Below, in pieces: positions 19,001 through 27,338 of a stretch of 64,000 nucleotides of DNA. The stretch is from positions 1,904,001-1,968,000 of the forward strand of contig JACONN010000002.1 in assembly GCA_014323675.1 (NCBI GenBank), in the 5' to 3' direction. Made by a program: the position numbers and the translations under genes. The notes below the pieces were generated by a model, which was not told where the DNA came from, did no database searches, and saw only the letters and a program-made list of their open reading frames with translations. This DNA comes from Hormoscilla sp. GM7CHS1pb. GTDB lineage: Bacteria; Cyanobacteriota; Cyanobacteriia; Cyanobacteriales; Desertifilaceae. The first letter of the stretch is position 1; every line of letters starts with the position of its first letter.

Positions 19001-19494
19001 AGCAAAAGACTGAGAAAAGGCCCAGACACAAGCACACGGGTGCTAAAGCTGTTAGAGAGACAAAAGGGCAAATGCGAACGATGCGGACTGACATTTAAGG
19101 ACGGTGACAAATGGGAAGTGGATCACATCCTACCGACCTCACAGGGAGGAAAAGATTGGTACACAAACCTACAGTTACTACATGACTACTGCCACGACGC
19201 CAAATCCGCAGAGGACGATAGTCATGGCAGACGCCGCACCTGGTTACAGGATATCGAAGCTGAGGAGCCGGATGAGATGAAAGTCTCACGTCCGGTTCTG
19301 AAGACGAGTCGGGCTGGCGACAGCCTGGCTTAGTTTAATACTTCCGAGACATGCAAGGGCTGATCGGTCTAGGACCACTGGGGTTACGGATGCTGGCACG
19401 GGGAAAATTCCCACTTTCTTTTGAGCCTTCTTTAGGAACTGCACAGGTGCGATCGCTAATCGAGTCAGTTCAAAATCTGGAATCTCAAACCTAG
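16100..19494 (+). CDS. sdhB: Succinate dehydrogenase/fumarate reductase iron-sulfur subunit, split by a group II intron
   Basis: Exons 16100-16934 and 19340-19494. Exon 1 carries the three iron-sulfur cysteine groups: CRNTICGSC for [2Fe-2S], CIMCGACYSEC and CTRCYYCNNVCPMG for the [4Fe-4S] and [3Fe-4S] centres. Removing 16935-19339 joins GGA AAT T to AC TTC CGA, giving VVGNYFRDMQGLIGLGPLGL and ending SLIESVQNLESQT, a complete SdhB of about 329 residues. The protein passes electrons from the flavoprotein to the quinone pool in the thylakoid or cytoplasmic membrane. Without splicing the product ends GNCATRLA and loses about 50 residues, so function depends on intron removal. Confidence 0.93.
16935..19339 (+). 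mobile_element. Group II intron (2405 bp) in sdhB
   Basis: Starts GTGCGACTCGTTTAGC and ends ..TTAGTTTAAT at 19339. The domain V-like hairpin is at about 19260-19296. The ORF lies in domain IV (17540-19333). The sense orientation and the exact restoration of the SdhB frame show an intron that should be spliced in vivo. Confidence 0.95.
17540..19333 (+). CDS. Group II intron-encoded reverse transcriptase/maturase/HNH, intact
   Basis: 597 residues. N-terminal RT0-like region, fingers with GVDGVTALKPSERQPL and IPKPGREEKRPLGIPTMYDR, DADIAKCFDKID (about 181-192), TPQGGVISPLLANIALHG (about 231-248), catalytic RYADDFVI (about 269-276), maturase domain X (about 370-480), and a C-terminal HNH domain with CERCG, WEVDHILPTSQGGKD and HDYCH. 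The start ATG is preceded by GTAGTACAT. The enzyme is complete, so it is a candidate mobility source for this intron and possibly for ORF-less relatives. Confidence 0.95.
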   Translation: MSRNISERRMYDWKATPWRKLERVVFKLQKRIYRAAQEGNKRKVRRLQGLLTRSWSAKMIAVRQVTQQNQGKKTAGVDGVTALKPSERQPLVRQLRVTKEVKVKPTRRVWIPKPGREEKRPLGIPTMYDRALQGVVKIAIEPEWEAVFEPNSYGFRPGRGCHDAIEAIFNSIKQKPKWVLDADIAKCFDKIDQSTLLRKLNNISPIRKLIRGWLKAGVIDQNVFQHTTTGTPQGGVISPLLANIALHGLELEVMKLVPSSRKKSLTVVRYADDFVIIHEDRGMIEKAKEAVEKWLIGVGLEFKTEKTRISHTLEGEEPGFDFLGFNIRQYKVGKYRSGKSTRGTTLGFKTLIKPSQKSIEKHKEKLRDVVERHKALPQEALIAKLNPIIRGWSNYYKAVVSKKTYSDMDNFLWEQTWQWACRRHPNKSHHWIVDKYWKTQEGRKWNFVGKLRDGIEIKLHRHSETEILRHVKVRGTVSAYDGNLVYWSKRLRKGPDTSTRVLKLLERQKGKCERCGLTFKDGDKWEVDHILPTSQGGKDWYTNLQLLHDYCHDAKSAEDDSHGRRRTWLQDIEAEEPDEMKVSRPVLKTSRAGDSLA

Positions 19495-19618
19495 AACGTC
19501 GGTACTGATACCGGGTAACTAAGGGTCAGATCATTGATATCTCGTTAATAGCGGCACTCCGAGACCCGGTTTCTAGCTTCTACTTGACCGATGCCCTAGG
19601 CTATTAAGGTATATTGCC

Positions 19619-20152
19619 TCATATGTTGTTGACCGGGCGTCCAGACCGGTCATAAACAAAAATATCCCACTGACCATTAGCATTCGCCTCAAAAGCAATA
19701 GTGGTGCCATCGGCACTGATCGTAGGGTTGCGCACTTCTGTCTTGAGATTGCTGGTGAGATTACGTAACAGGGCCATTGACCTGTCGTAAAGGTAAATAT
19801 CAGAACGTCCCTGACGACTGGCAGCAAATGTAATATAACGACCATCTGTGGAGACACTCGGGTGGGAGGCGATCGCCTCTAAAGAATTCAATCTCGGCAG
19901 TTCTATCATCCGCCTGTCTATCATGTCATAAAGATAGACATCCTGGCTAAAGCGGCGATCGGAAGTAAAGACTATGTAGCGACCGGTAATTTGAGGATTT
20001 TCCTCCGCTGCAGAACTGTTCAAACTCCACCCACCTCGGTCAAAGGGCTGATTCAGCAAACGCGGGTAGCCCATGCAGCTGCTCGACAAACTGGCAACAG
20101 CAACAGCTGACATAAAAACAAAGCGTTTCACTTTTCTTCTGTTAGTCAACAA
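19619..20152 (-). CDS. TolB-like beta-propeller lipoprotein
   Basis: 177 residues. N-terminal signal with lipobox-like LSSSC (about residues 22-26), followed by WD40/PD40-type repeats: GRYIVFTSDRRFSQDVYLYD, GRYITFAASRQGRSDIYLYD and TIAFEANANGQWDIFVYDRS. Probably anchored in a membrane and facing the periplasm; partner unknown. It is a tandem paralogue of the next gene upstream (20273-20818), the two sharing the PRLN and GQWDI.V.DR patterns. Three propeller blades are visible, so it may assemble with another subunit. Confidence 0.85.
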   Translation of the reverse strand: MLTNRRKVKRFVFMSAVAVASLSSSCMGYPRLLNQPFDRGGWSLNSSAAEENPQITGRYIVFTSDRRFSQDVYLYDMIDRRMIELPRLNSLEAIASHPSVSTDGRYITFAASRQGRSDIYLYDRSMALLRNLTSNLKTEVRNPTISADGTTIAFEANANGQWDIFVYDRSGRPVNNI

Positions 20153-20272
20153 AACTAATCAGCGATCTCTCCTGTGTGCCGTAAGCGCAGCGCTTACGGG
20201 ATGCATGGCAAAAACCCCGAAGACATCGCAGAGACATCGAAAGGTTCTGTCGGGATATCTTCTTTACCATAT

Positions 20273-20818
20273 TCAATCCGCCAAGTCATAGTTGCCTAGG
20301 GGACCATCTGGGATATCTAACTCAACTAAGGGGCCCCGATCGAGCACCTCAATATCCCACTGACCGCGACGATCGGTTTCAAAAACAATAAATCTACCAT
20401 CCGGACTAATACTCGGATTTCTCACCCAGCCCCGATAACCCATTGTCAACATATCTGTCGTTCCCGTCACCCGATCGTAAAGTTCCACCTCCGGTCTGCC
20501 TCGGTCACTAGCAACGTAGACCAGATAGCGCGCATTATAGCTGAGGCTGGGAGATTCCGCGATCGCATCTCGCCAGTTCAATCTCGGCAACTCTAAAAAC
20601 CGGCGCTGCTGCAAATCGTAAACCAGAATCTGACGCTTACCATCGCGGTTAGAAACAAAGGCCACAAATCGTCCATTTCCGCTCAAAGCCGGTTGTTCAT
20701 CCGTGTAGCGGCTATTGAGTTCCCTCGACAGTATCGGTCCCTTCACCTGAGAGCAGGCTACAACTAAACCCGACATACTCAAAGGAATGGCTAACCTCAG
20801 CAACCAAAGTTTTCCCAA
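20273..20818 (-). CDS. TolB-like beta-propeller lipoprotein, tandem paralogue
   Basis: 181 residues. Signal peptide with lipobox LVVAC (residues about 18-22), then PD40-like blades GRFVAFVSNRDGKRQILVYD, ARYLVYVASDRGRPEVELYD and GRFIVFETDRRGQWDIEVLD. The arrangement matches the downstream gene at 19619-20152, 120 bases away. The gap contains a GTAAGCGCAGCGCTTACGGG palindrome. Function is not established for this subfamily; an envelope role is inferred from the signal. Confidence 0.85.
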   Translation of the reverse strand: MGKLWLLRLAIPLSMSGLVVACSQVKGPILSRELNSRYTDEQPALSGNGRFVAFVSNRDGKRQILVYDLQQRRFLELPRLNWRDAIAESPSLSYNARYLVYVASDRGRPEVELYDRVTGTTDMLTMGYRGWVRNPSISPDGRFIVFETDRRGQWDIEVLDRGPLVELDIPDGPLGNYDLAD

Positions 20819-20932
20819 AGCCTATCTCCTGTCAGTTGTCAGTTGTCAGTGAGCACAACTTATGGGAGCATTTTAATATACCATATACCCAATACTCTGT
20901 CAACCCATTAGGCACTACATACGTCTCGCCTG

Positions 20933-21799
20933 TTAGTAGTCAAAACCACTTGAATTATCATCATCCTCGTCGTCCGACGATCTTTTCTCTACAGGTTGGA
21001 AATCAACATAATTTGTTTGCTCTTGAGCATCATAAGATCTGGGGGGACGACTTCTTCTCGATCCTTTGGCAGAAGCTGTCGGGCGATCGCGCCTAGGCGA
21101 GTCATTTTCACTGCTTCGTCCGTAAGGATCTTTCAGTGTTTCCCAATCATCAGCATCCCTAATTCTCCGGTCTTTGGTCGGACGCGGACGCCGCGTCGAT
21201 GTCCGACCGGTAGTGCGAGTAGCGCGCCCGTCGGACATCGAAGTACTCCGTCTGGCCGTTGAACCACCACCTGGTCTAGTACGAGTCGATGTCTCTCGGG
21301 TAGTGCGAGTAGCGCTCCCGAGAGACATCGAAGTCGAACGTCTAGTTGTGCTCGATCTAGGCAGATCGTCATCGTATTCGTCCACACCGGTATTCCTGCC
21401 TTCCCTAGTTCCGATCATCCTACGGGTCATCTGCGGATCGTCTTCTAGTTCAAAGTCATCTAGTTCCGCCTCATAAACACGGCTTACAGGTCGATCGTAA
21501 TCCACAATTGGCGTATTCCGCTTAGCTTGTGAAGTAGCTAACCCTCTCAGACGAATGCTTTCGACCGCAAAGAAGATCGCCGATCCCGTCAGCAGGAACT
21601 GACCGAAAGTCAGGATCGGATCCAGCCGCCATCCTTGAAAAAACAGAATGCCGCCACTGAGTATAGCCACTGCCATAAAGAATATATCGTGATCGCGGGC
21701 TAACTCGGGACGGACCGAGCGCATAAAATATAACCCAGCCCCTGCCCCAAACAGGACAATGCCCAGCATAGCACCTGGATTCAATCCAATGTTTACCAT
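20933..21799 (-). CDS. ycf66: Ycf66-family membrane protein with palindrome-encoded inserts
   Basis: 288 residues. The N-terminal part (MVNIGLNPGAMLGIVLFGAG, GLYFMRSVRPELARDHDIFF, MAVAILSGGILFFQGWRLDP, LLTGSAIFFAVESIRLRG) holds the conserved Ycf66 membrane helices. The C-terminal half is a charged, low-complexity tail in which two 46-bp palindromes (21196-21241, 21286-21331) are translated in frame as TSMSDGRATRTTGRTS and TSMSLGSATRTTRETS. It lies downstream of psbX on the same strand, a pairing I know from other cyanobacteria. Exact function unknown; a thylakoid/photosystem link is inferred. Confidence 0.9.
   Translation of the reverse strand: MVNIGLNPGAMLGIVLFGAGAGLYFMRSVRPELARDHDIFFMAVAILSGGILFFQGWRLDPILTFGQFLLTGSAIFFAVESIRLRGLATSQAKRNTPIVDYDRPVSRVYEAELDDFELEDDPQMTRRMIGTREGRNTGVDEYDDDLPRSSTTRRSTSMSLGSATRTTRETSTRTRPGGGSTARRSTSMSDGRATRTTGRTSTRRPRPTKDRRIRDADDWETLKDPYGRSSENDSPRRDRPTASAKGSRRSRPPRSYDAQEQTNYVDFQPVEKRSSDDEDDDNSSGFDY
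21196..21241. repeat. Palindromic element, family B (46 bp), in frame in ycf66
   Basis: Arms TCGATGTCCGACCGG and, at the right end, CCCGTCGGACATCGA, core TAGTGCGAGTAGCGC. Minus-strand translation TSMSDGRATRTTGRTST lies in the Ycf66 tail. Confidence 0.9.
21286..21331. repeat. Palindromic element, family B (46 bp), second copy in ycf66
   Basis: Arms TCGATGTCTCTCGGG and CCCGAGAGACATCGA with the same core TAGTGCGAGTAGCGCT. It is offset from the first copy by exactly 90 bases (30 codons), which keeps the frame. The arms differ from the first copy at several positions, each compensated in the opposite arm. Confidence 0.9.
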
Positions 21800-21985
21800 T
21801 TCATTTCACCTCAGCCTGTTTTATCTTTGTGGCAGTTGGGATTCTTCTAACTTGACAGCCGGGGTAGTCAACTACCGGGTTCTGCCGCTAGTTGACTAAC
21901 CGGAGTTAGCGAAATTACACCTCAGTCTATCAGATCTCTACAGCTGTCGAGACCCCACGTGTGAGGGTTTTCGGTGCCTCTTGGT

Positions 21986-22105
21986 CTAGGACCGAATAAT
22001 CTTATCCTTTTGGCTGACGAATATCAGGAACACCGTTGCGGGAATGACCACAATCACGCCCCCCAATAATAGGCTCCAAAAAAAATTTGCCAACGAAGGA
22101 GTCAT
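21986..22105 (-). CDS. psbX: Photosystem II protein PsbX
   Basis: A 39-residue gene easily missed by length filters: [20 protein letters not shown] then [19 protein letters not shown]. It matches the known PsbX single-helix protein, a peripheral low-molecular-weight subunit of photosystem II near the cytochrome b559 / quinone exchange region. A GAGG motif lies a few bases before the ATG. Only 26 bases upstream an ORF-less group II intron is inserted (22132-23124), placing it in the leader or promoter. ycf66 follows downstream. Confidence 0.95.
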   Translation of the reverse strand: MTPSLANFFWSLLLGGVIVVIPATVFLIFVSQKDKIIRS

Positions 22106-22131
22106 AATCCTCACCCTCTGTCACTAGAATT

Positions 22132-23124
22132 GGTTGGGGTCGAACTGTCCGTCACCGGACAATCCTCCCTTTCAGAACCGGACTTGCAGCTTTCACCGCA
22201 TCCGGCTCCTGGTTAACGGTCCCTTGTCATGGGCAGACGGTGGTTGAGTTACCTCTCCCTATCCTTATCTCATGAAATTTCACCTTTCTGTGGTTATGCG
22301 TGAGTGCAGATTACTTTAATGCCTGGCGGAGGGGGGTTCGTGCGGGAGAAGACTTTAACCCTTTGATGCACTCTCTACTAACGTTGACCCTATTGTGGTC
22401 CGCTTTATTTCTTTTTACCTGGCCGAACGCCTGCGGCTGGCGCCAGCCATGGTCTTTCATCCACCGTGTAGACTTTTGACACCTGTTTAAGCTCTTGCCA
22501 CCGTTAGATGGTAGGTGACTTTACTGGGATGCCTAGTTCCGTACCCTTTGAGGTTACTGTTTCCCTTGATTTCCCGCTATATCCGCCCTATGTCTGCATA
22601 TCCTAAGCATTACCCTAGGCTTTGGCTTTTTAGGACATCCCTCCCCAGTCCGCTTTCGCTTAACATCTAACTTGTCCAAGGGGACTGCTGGACTGAGGTT
22701 ATAACGTTCCGTAAAATCAATTATTGATACCTTTAGACCTCTGCTATACCCCGGGGGATTGTGCAATACGGAATAACCAATAAGCAAAGTTATTCGCTCC
22801 CACCCTCTCCTTTTGGATCCAGCGAGCAGCCTTATTACGCTGGTTTTAAGTAACGAGGCTTACACAGATTCATTCGTTAATCATGGGTATCTTTCCTAGC
22901 GGAGTCTCCGGTTTAGGCTACCAGATATCCTACATTTGAGTCCTTGCTCTCCACCACCAGTGATGTCACTCTGTAGCAGTTAGGACCGGTGTACCTCCCG
23001 TATTCGGAGGGTAGGGTTTGGACCTACAATGATTTCACAGTTCCCTGGCTAATGAGACCAGTTTGGGCTGTCACACGATGGCTAATGGAACCACCACTGT
23101 CGCTTACACCCGAACGTTTCGCAC
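22132..23124 (-). mobile_element. ORF-less group II intron (993 bp) upstream of psbX
   Basis: On the minus strand it begins GTGCGAAACGTTCGGG at 23124 and ends ..TTCGACCCCAACC at 22132, with a domain V-like GAGCCGGATGCGGTGAAAGC hairpin before it. Orientation is the same as psbX, so transcription from upstream would allow splicing that leaves a short leader. The intron separates any promoter near yggT from psbX. No reverse transcriptase frame is present. Confidence 0.85.
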
Positions 23125-23204
23125 GCTTAAATCTTAATTTAAACCATCTGTCACAATATTGAACAGTCGATTGACTCAAAATTATATCTGACAATCATAT
23201 ATCC

Positions 23205-23486
23205 ATGTTTGCGAGCATTGCCAGCCTTATCCTCGGTCCAGTCCTGGGACTGACGATCTTTGCCTTCATCTTCCGGATCGTCTTGACCTGGTATCCTCAG
23301 GTGAATCTGAATCGTTTGCCCTTTAATCTGATTGCTTGGCCTACGGAACCCTTGTTAGTGCCGTTGCGCCAAATCGTGCCTCCTTTGGGTGGCGTAGACA
23401 TTACCCCGATTATTTGGGTGGCGATCCTCACCCTCATGCGAGAAATTCTCCTCGGTCAGCAGGGATTAATAACCATGATGCACTAG
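23205..23486 (+). CDS. YggT-family (Ycf19-like) membrane protein
   Basis: 93 residues with two hydrophobic segments ([20 protein letters not shown] and [15 protein letters not shown]) and the family signature [20 protein letters not shown] followed by [20 protein letters not shown]. YggT/Ycf19 proteins are small integral membrane proteins with roles in division, nucleoid or osmotic functions in different bacteria; the role here is not fixed. The stop overlaps the stop of accC on the other strand by four bases. Confidence 0.9.
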   Translation: MFASIASLILGPVLGLTIFAFIFRIVLTWYPQVNLNRLPFNLIAWPTEPLLVPLRQIVPPLGGVDITPIIWVAILTLMREILLGQQGLITMMH

Positions 23487-24826
23487 CCGAAGTGCTGTTC
23501 GACAAAATTGGTGTAGACCTCACCTTCTTTGAATGCTGATGTCTCCAGAATCTTTTGATGGAAAGCAATCGTGGTTGGTATACCAGTGATGGCACATTCC
23601 CGCAAGGCCCGTTTCATCCGTTTAATCGCAGCCGACCGGTCATGTCCCCAGACAATTAATTTGCCGATTAAGGAATCATAGTAGGGTGGGATTTCATAAT
23701 CTGTGTAGACGTGGGAATCCATGCGGACGCCGGGGCCACCGGGAGGCAGATAACCACTAATTCGCCCGGGATGGGGACGGAAGTTGAGATCGGGGTCTTC
23801 GGCATTGATCCGGCATTCGATCGCATGACCCCGCAAAACCACTTCCGCTTGGGTTAGCGGTAGTTTCTCTCCCGAGGCAATCCGGATTTGTTCGGCAATC
23901 AAATCAAGAGAGCAGATCATTTCGGTAACCGGATGCTCTACTTGAATGCGGGTGTTCATCTCCATGAAGTAGAAATGGCCATTTTGGTCCAGGAGAAATT
24001 CTACCGTGCCTGCCCCAGTGTAGTTGATGGACTGGGCCGCGATCGCCGCCGCCTGACCCATTTTCGAGCGCAGTTCTGGGGTGAGGGCGGGACTGGGGGC
24101 TTCTTCCAACAGCTTCTGATGACGCCGCTGGATGGAACAATCTCGTTCTCCCAGGTGGATGACATTCCCATGGTTGTCGGCCAGAATTTGAAATTCGATG
24201 TGGCGGGGGCTCTCGATAAATTTTTCTATATAGACCCCAGCATTACCGAAGGCCGCTTCCGCTTCTCCCTGGGCCGCTTGCCAGAGTTTAACCAGTTCAC
24301 TTTCAGACCGCACCAGGCGCATCCCCCGTCCACCGCCACCGGCTGTAGCTTTAATCATGACCGGATAGCCAATCTCCTGGGCGATAGCAAGGGCGGCTGT
24401 TTCATCTGCCACCAGTCCCTCACTGCCAGGAACGGTTGGTACAGAGGCTCGTTGCATGGTTTCCTTAGCGGTGGATTTATCTCCCATCGCCCGGATAGCT
24501 GTAGCAGTTGGACCAATGAAAGCAATTTGGTGAGCGGCACAAATTTCTGCAAATTTGGCATTTTCTGCTAAAAAGCCGTAGCCCGGATGAATGGCCGTAG
24601 CATTTGTTGTCAGGGCGGCGGCAATGATGTTGGGAATATTCAGATAACTTTTGCTGCTCGGAGGTTCACCGATACAAACCGCTTCGTCTGCCAGTTGCAC
24701 GTGAAGGGCGTGCTGGTCGATCGTAGAATACACCGCAACAGTGGAAATCCCCATTTCTGCGCAGCTGCGGAGAATGCGGAGAGCTATTTCCCCTCGGTTG
24801 GCAATCAGAATTTTGTCAAAACACAT
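23483..24826 (-). CDS. accC: Acetyl-CoA carboxylase biotin carboxylase subunit
   Basis: 447 residues: N-terminal [20 protein letters not shown], the ATP-grasp glycine loop [46 protein letters not shown] and the catalytic [14 protein letters not shown], then the C-terminal [12 protein letters not shown] domain. It carboxylates the biotin on BCCP with bicarbonate and ATP, the first step of fatty acid synthesis. Length and motifs are complete. It is a single gene as usual for cyanobacteria; accB is not in this window. Confidence 0.97.
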   Translation of the reverse strand: MCFDKILIANRGEIALRILRSCAEMGISTVAVYSTIDQHALHVQLADEAVCIGEPPSSKSYLNIPNIIAAALTTNATAIHPGYGFLAENAKFAEICAAHQIAFIGPTATAIRAMGDKSTAKETMQRASVPTVPGSEGLVADETAALAIAQEIGYPVMIKATAGGGGRGMRLVRSESELVKLWQAAQGEAEAAFGNAGVYIEKFIESPRHIEFQILADNHGNVIHLGERDCSIQRRHQKLLEEAPSPALTPELRSKMGQAAAIAAQSINYTGAGTVEFLLDQNGHFYFMEMNTRIQVEHPVTEMICSLDLIAEQIRIASGEKLPLTQAEVVLRGHAIECRINAEDPDLNFRPHPGRISGYLPPGGPGVRMDSHVYTDYEIPPYYDSLIGKLIVWGHDRSAAIKRMKRALRECAITGIPTTIAFHQKILETSAFKEGEVYTNFVEQHFG

Positions 24827-24970
24827 CTTTGGGCTTTTGGCACTGTATCTGTTAGCATAGAAGCTTGAGGGGACAAGAAGGAAGATCGCGATCTATAATC
24901 AGGAGACGAACGCTCTGGCCGGGGATCTCTCCTGGTAAGCGGTCAAGCAAAAGATAACTTGACTTACTCT

Positions 24971-25013
24971 TAATCAGTCTATTATGCTTCTAGAGAGTAT
25001 AATAGACTGATTA
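24971..25013. repeat. Perfect 15-bp stem hairpin
   Basis: TAATCAGTCTATTAT and ATAATAGACTGATTA are exact complements around GCTTCTAGAGAGT. The right arm is repeated alone at 27030-27040 as the start of the duplicated tRNA segment. It could be a MITE-like or regulatory structure. Confidence 0.85.
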
Positions 25014-25141
25014 CCCTCGATCTCGCAGATGGGAGTCAGGTTAGTTATCTCCCCCTTAGTCCCTTAACAAACATGATATTCTAGGGCGTGTCATCAGTTA
25101 GAAAAAAGATGCTATAGTAGTTAGCAAAAAAGAGGTGAAAG

Positions 25142-25423
25142 ATGCACCGATACGCACTCCGCGATGACCAGTGGGAACGGATGAAAGACTTGCTCCCTGG
25201 ACGTGAGGGGCATGTGGGCGGTACAGCGAAGAACAATCGACTCTTTGTGGAGGCGGTGCTTTATCGCTATCGAGCTGGGATCCCCTGGCGAGACTTGCCC
25301 GAACGCTTTGGCGACTTTCGGGTAATTCACACTCGTTTTAGCCGTTGGAGCCAAAGTGGTGTCTGGGAAAGGGTTTTTCAGGTTTTAGCGGATGATGCCG
25401 ATAACGAATATGCGATGCACTGA
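25142..25423 (+). CDS. IS5-type transposase, N-terminal ORF (copy 1)
   Basis: 93 residues: MHRYALRDDQWERMKDLLPG, NRLFVEAVLYRYRAGIPWRD and LPERFGDFRVIHTRFSRWSQ, the DUF4096-like N-terminal part of IS5/IS427-group transposases. It ends at a TGA just after NEYAMH, where the catalytic ORF would normally continue through a frameshift. A start with an AGAGGTGAAAG ribosome binding site is present. Identical to the copy at 28084-28365. Confidence 0.9.
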   Translation: MHRYALRDDQWERMKDLLPGREGHVGGTAKNNRLFVEAVLYRYRAGIPWRDLPERFGDFRVIHTRFSRWSQSGVWERVFQVLADDADNEYAMH

Positions 25424-25438
25424 GGTTCTACCATCGTC

Positions 25439-25508
25439 TCGTGTCCGAGAGCGCCCACCTTGTCGTGCCGCTCCTGCGCACGACATGGGTGGGCGTCTCT
25501 GGACACGA
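25439..25508. repeat. Palindromic element, family A (70 bp), inside IS copy 1
   Basis: Arms TCGTGTCCGAGAGCGCCCAC and, at the right end, GGGTGGGCGTCTCTGGACACGA. The change CGCCCACC / GGTGGGCG relative to other copies is compensated in both arms. It interrupts the STIV-RAHQHSAG motif of the transposase. Confidence 0.92.
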
Positions 25509-26863
25509 CAGGGCTCATCAGCATAGTGCAGGGGCCAAAAAAAAGACGATGGTAGTGATCAAGCCATCGGGCGTAGCAAAGGTGGACTCAGTACGAAGAT
25601 TCATGCCATCTGCGATGCCCTGGGCAATCCCACAGGATTTCACCTGACAGGGGGCCAAACTCACGATCTGGCCGGTGCAGATGTTCTGCTCGAAGGGATT
25701 GAGGCCTCTGCCTCCGCCGCCGATCGGGCCTATGATGCTGACGAGCGTGTCCGAAAGCGATTAGAGAAAGACAAATGTAGTGCGGTGATTCCATCAAAAG
25801 CTAATCGGAAAGTGCCATATCCTTACGACAAATATCTGTACAAAGCACGGCATCTTATCGAAAACTTTTTTGCCAAACTGAAACAATATCGAGGGATTGG
25901 TGCGAAACGTTCGAGCGTAAGTGAGTTGTGTGGTTTCATTAGCCAACACGACTTGTGACAGCTAAAACGAGTCTCATTTGCCAGGGAACTGTGTAATCTT
26001 TGTGGGTCCAAACCCCACCCTCCGGATACGGGAGGTAAACCGGTCCCAACTGCTGCGGAGTGACATCACCGGCGGTGGAGAGCAGGGACTTAAATGTAGG
26101 CAATCGGGCAGCTATCGCCGGAAACGCCGCTAGGAAAGATGCTCAAGGTCAACGATGAGTGAATCTGTATAAGCCTCGTTATGATAAACCAGCGAAATAA
26201 GGCTGTATACGCTGGAGCCAAAAGGCAATGGTAGGTGTGAATAGTTATCAATTCTGGCTATTCCGTATCACATAATCCTCCCGGGGTAGTGCAGGGGCCT
26301 AAAAGCATCATATGGATTATACGGAACGTTATAACCTCTGTTGAGCAATCCATGGACCGGAAAAACCGTTCTCATCAGACGATTAACCGACCAGGGGATG
26401 AGTTAGATGATAAGCGAAAGCCAACAGGGGGGGGATGCTCTAAGAAGCCAAAGCCCAGGGTAATGCTTGGGATATGCCGACATAGGGTAGTGATAATAGG
26501 AGGCGACTGGAACAAGTAATCCTGATTAAATCACGGAGGCCCACAAAAGTGAGGCTATGACTTTCTGGTAAAACGGCCTAATAAATAGTGATACTAAAGG
26601 TTTGTCGGCAGCTCCACTCACAACCAGAATAGGGAAGAACGAACAGGTCGCAAGGCTAAACGGGGGTAACTCCGATATAAGCTGCTCAGGAAAAGAGCCT
26701 ATTACCTAGGAGCCGGATGCGGTGAAAGCTGCAAGTCCGGTTTTGAAAGGGAGGGTTGGGAAGTGATTCCTAGCTCGACCCCGACCCCACCCGCTACGAC
26801 AAAACAGCTAGTAATTTCTTGGGGGCCATCTATCTCACTGCTACAGTTATCTGGCTTAACTGA
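25509..26863 (+). pseudogene. IS5-type transposase, catalytic part (copy 1), split by intron
   Basis: After the palindrome, RAHQHSAGAKKK leads to an A8 run (about 25539-25546); the next frame reads DDGSDQAIGRSKGGLSTKIH, GFHLTGGQTHDLAGADVLLE and ADRAYDADERVRKRL, then LIENFFAKLKQYRGI, which the intron separates from ATRYDKTASNFLGAIYLTAT. These are DDE transposase motifs of the IS5 family. The A8 run could be a slippage site that joins frames. The palindrome and the stop before it make activity doubtful. Confidence 0.8.
25900..26786 (+). mobile_element. ORF-less group II intron (887 bp) in IS5-type transposase
   Basis: Boundaries follow directly from comparison with the intron-free copy at 28026-28928: exon GAGGGATTG, intron GTGCGAAACG..CTCGACCCCGACC, exon CCACCCGCTACG. 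The intron therefore ends ACC. A domain V-like hairpin lies at about 26711-26745. Splicing would restore RGI-ATRYDK. Confidence 0.95.
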
Positions 26864-26903
26864 TGACACGCCCTAGTTTCTAATGCCTATCAAGGGACAT
26901 CAG

Positions 26904-26984
26904 GCGGATGTGGCGGAATTGGTATACGCGCACGTTTGAGGGGCGTGTGGCGCAAGCCTTGCGAGTTCGAGTCTCGCCATCCGC
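26904..26984 (+). tRNA. tRNA-Leu(GAG), copy 1
   Basis: Acceptor stem GCGGATG / CATCCGC, D-arm GGCGGAATTGGTATACGC, anticodon stem CACGT / GCGTG with loop TTGAGGG (anticodon GAG), a variable arm around TGGCGCAAGCCTTGCG, and T arm with GTTCGAGTC. The CCA is not encoded beyond the first bases (CA absent). The long variable arm supports leucine identity. Confidence 0.92.
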
Positions 26985-27139
26985 ATTTTTTAATTGGCCC
27001 AGGAGTAGTGGCCTCCTCGTTCCCACGGCATAGACTGATTACCCTCGATCTCGCAGATGGGAGTCAGGTTAGTTATCTCCCCCTTAGTCCCTTAACAAAC
27101 ATGATATTCTAGTTTCTAATGCCTATCAAGGGACATCAG

Positions 27140-27220
27140 GCGGATGTGGCGGAATTGGTATACGCGCACGTTTGAGGGGCGTGTGGCGCAAGCCTTGCGA
27201 GTTCGAGTCTCGCCATCCGC
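27140..27220 (+). tRNA. tRNA-Leu(GAG), copy 2
   Basis: Sequence identical to copy 1, part of the tandem duplication. Flanking bases on both sides are also identical, so promoter and processing signals are probably shared. Confidence 0.92.
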
Positions 27221-27255
27221 ATTTTTTAATTGGCCCAGGAGTAGTGGCCTCAGCG

Positions 27256-27300
27256 TTCCCAGGCAGAGCCGTGGGAACGCTGGCCAGAGGTGGCTCTGCG
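27256..27300. repeat. REP-like palindrome
   Basis: CGTTCCCAGGCAGAGCCGTG followed by GGAACG forms a hairpin of the same family seen at 9.4 kb and nested at 27.4 kb. Confidence 0.7.
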
Positions 27301-27338
27301 TTATCATGAAATAGAAGGTAAAGTTATGTAAAGAACTC

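Larger units (their letters stand above)
25084..26873 (+). mobile_element. IS5-type insertion sequence, copy 1, interrupted by a group II intron
   Basis: Ends GGGCGTGTCATCAGTTA and the inverted TAACTGATGACACGCCC; target duplication TA, proven by comparison with the empty duplicate at 27111. The element is 903 bp in copy 2 and 1790 bp here because of an 887-bp intron at 25900-26786. It also carries a family A palindrome at 25439-25508. Confidence 0.93.
25002..27255. repeat. Tandem duplication of a tRNA-Leu-containing segment
   Basis: A unit of about 228 bp (from ATAGACTGATTACCCTCG to GGAGTAGTGGCCTC) occurs twice: 25002-25083 plus 26874-27018, split by an IS, and again uninterrupted at 27030-27250. 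The copies look identical. Both end near CGTTCCCA palindromes, possible recombination points. The second copy gives the empty-site sequence for the IS (target TA). Confidence 0.85.

Noticed and set aside
22554..22787. Open frame inside the psbX-leader intron
   Set aside because: It falls in ribozyme sequence shared with other ORF-less introns and has no reverse transcriptase motifs.
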